In this document: in pieces, positions 61,619-64,000 of the stretch | How the letters are laid out: every line of letters starts with the position of its first letter | Numbering within the stretch: the stretch's first letter is position 1 | NCBI GenBank assembly: GCA_026002875.1 | Contig: BPGE01000001.1 | Span: forward strand, 3,844,001 to 3,908,000 | Direction: 5' to 3' | Length of the DNA: 64,000 nucleotides | Source: Bryobacteraceae bacterium | Lineage (GTDB): Bacteria; Acidobacteriota; Terriglobia; Bryobacterales; Bryobacteraceae | Notes under the pieces: model-generated | Database searches by the model: none | What the model was told of the DNA's origin: nothing | What the model saw: only the letters and a program-made list of their open reading frames with translations | Made by a program: the position numbers and the translations under genes

Positions 61619-64000
<2,382 letters not shown>

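Overview
The window is a GC-rich (roughly two-thirds G+C by eye) bacterial chromosome segment, densely coded on both strands. It carries many start/stop overlaps of the ATGA type, secreted proteins with lipobox or Sec signals, a TonB receptor with an N-terminal carboxypeptidase-regulatory-like domain, a GCDH-type acyl-CoA dehydrogenase and a dnaG-rpoD pair. This style fits Acidobacteriota, most likely the Bryobacteraceae/Solibacter side. That placement is inference from protein style only. No phage, insertion sequence or CRISPR array was seen.

Layout. 1-5 kb: secreted proteins of unknown role, a signal-peptide methyltransferase, an oligogalacturonate-lyase-like propeller and a YdjM-type membrane protein, closed by a strong hairpin. 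5-13.5 kb: a PQQ-propeller protein followed by a ~2,300-residue secreted modular glycosidase. 13.9-21.2 kb: a tight plus-strand operon of ggt, sugar isomerase, asnS, arginase, ddl and an S41 protease. 21-24.3 kb: GT-C-like membrane protein, small partner and a galactonate-dehydratase-like enolase. 24.5-34 kb (minus): rpoD, dnaG, then a surface-glycan set (GT2, two SDR epimerases, membrane protein, methyltransferase). 34.3 kb: initiator tRNA. 34.5-37 kb: small exported proteins and a MNT/HEPN toxin-antitoxin pair whose HEPN gene is frameshifted. 37.1-39.9 kb: a clear sigma70 promoter, cobalamin riboswitch, TonB receptor and terminators. 39.9-40.4 kb: remnant of a BNR-type gene.

40.4-47.6 kb (minus) holds the most unusual locus: MBL hydrolase, MBOAT O-acyltransferase, two SGNH proteins, a DltC-like acyl carrier protein and a KAS III (FabH-like) protein in which the catalytic Cys is Ser, followed by a haem-binding protein and YggX. 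The set looks like a Dlt/AlgI-type acyl-export machine with a KAS III-fold acyltransferase added, and is proposed as the candidate undescribed system.

47.6-51.9 kb: zinc-ribbon membrane protein behind a perfect palindrome, argC-argB-argA (GNAT) with an ArgR-like inverted repeat on the promoter, and a MoeA-like molybdopterin-binding protein with a textbook terminator. 52-64 kb: DUF72 protein, a GCDH/CusF-like/methyltransferase operon, a TPR-beta-barrel plus glycosidase-like pair reminiscent of PgaA-PgaB, glutathione peroxidase, galE, an RND/HlyD adaptor and, running off the right edge, a fused GHMP kinase-UDP-sugar pyrophosphorylase.
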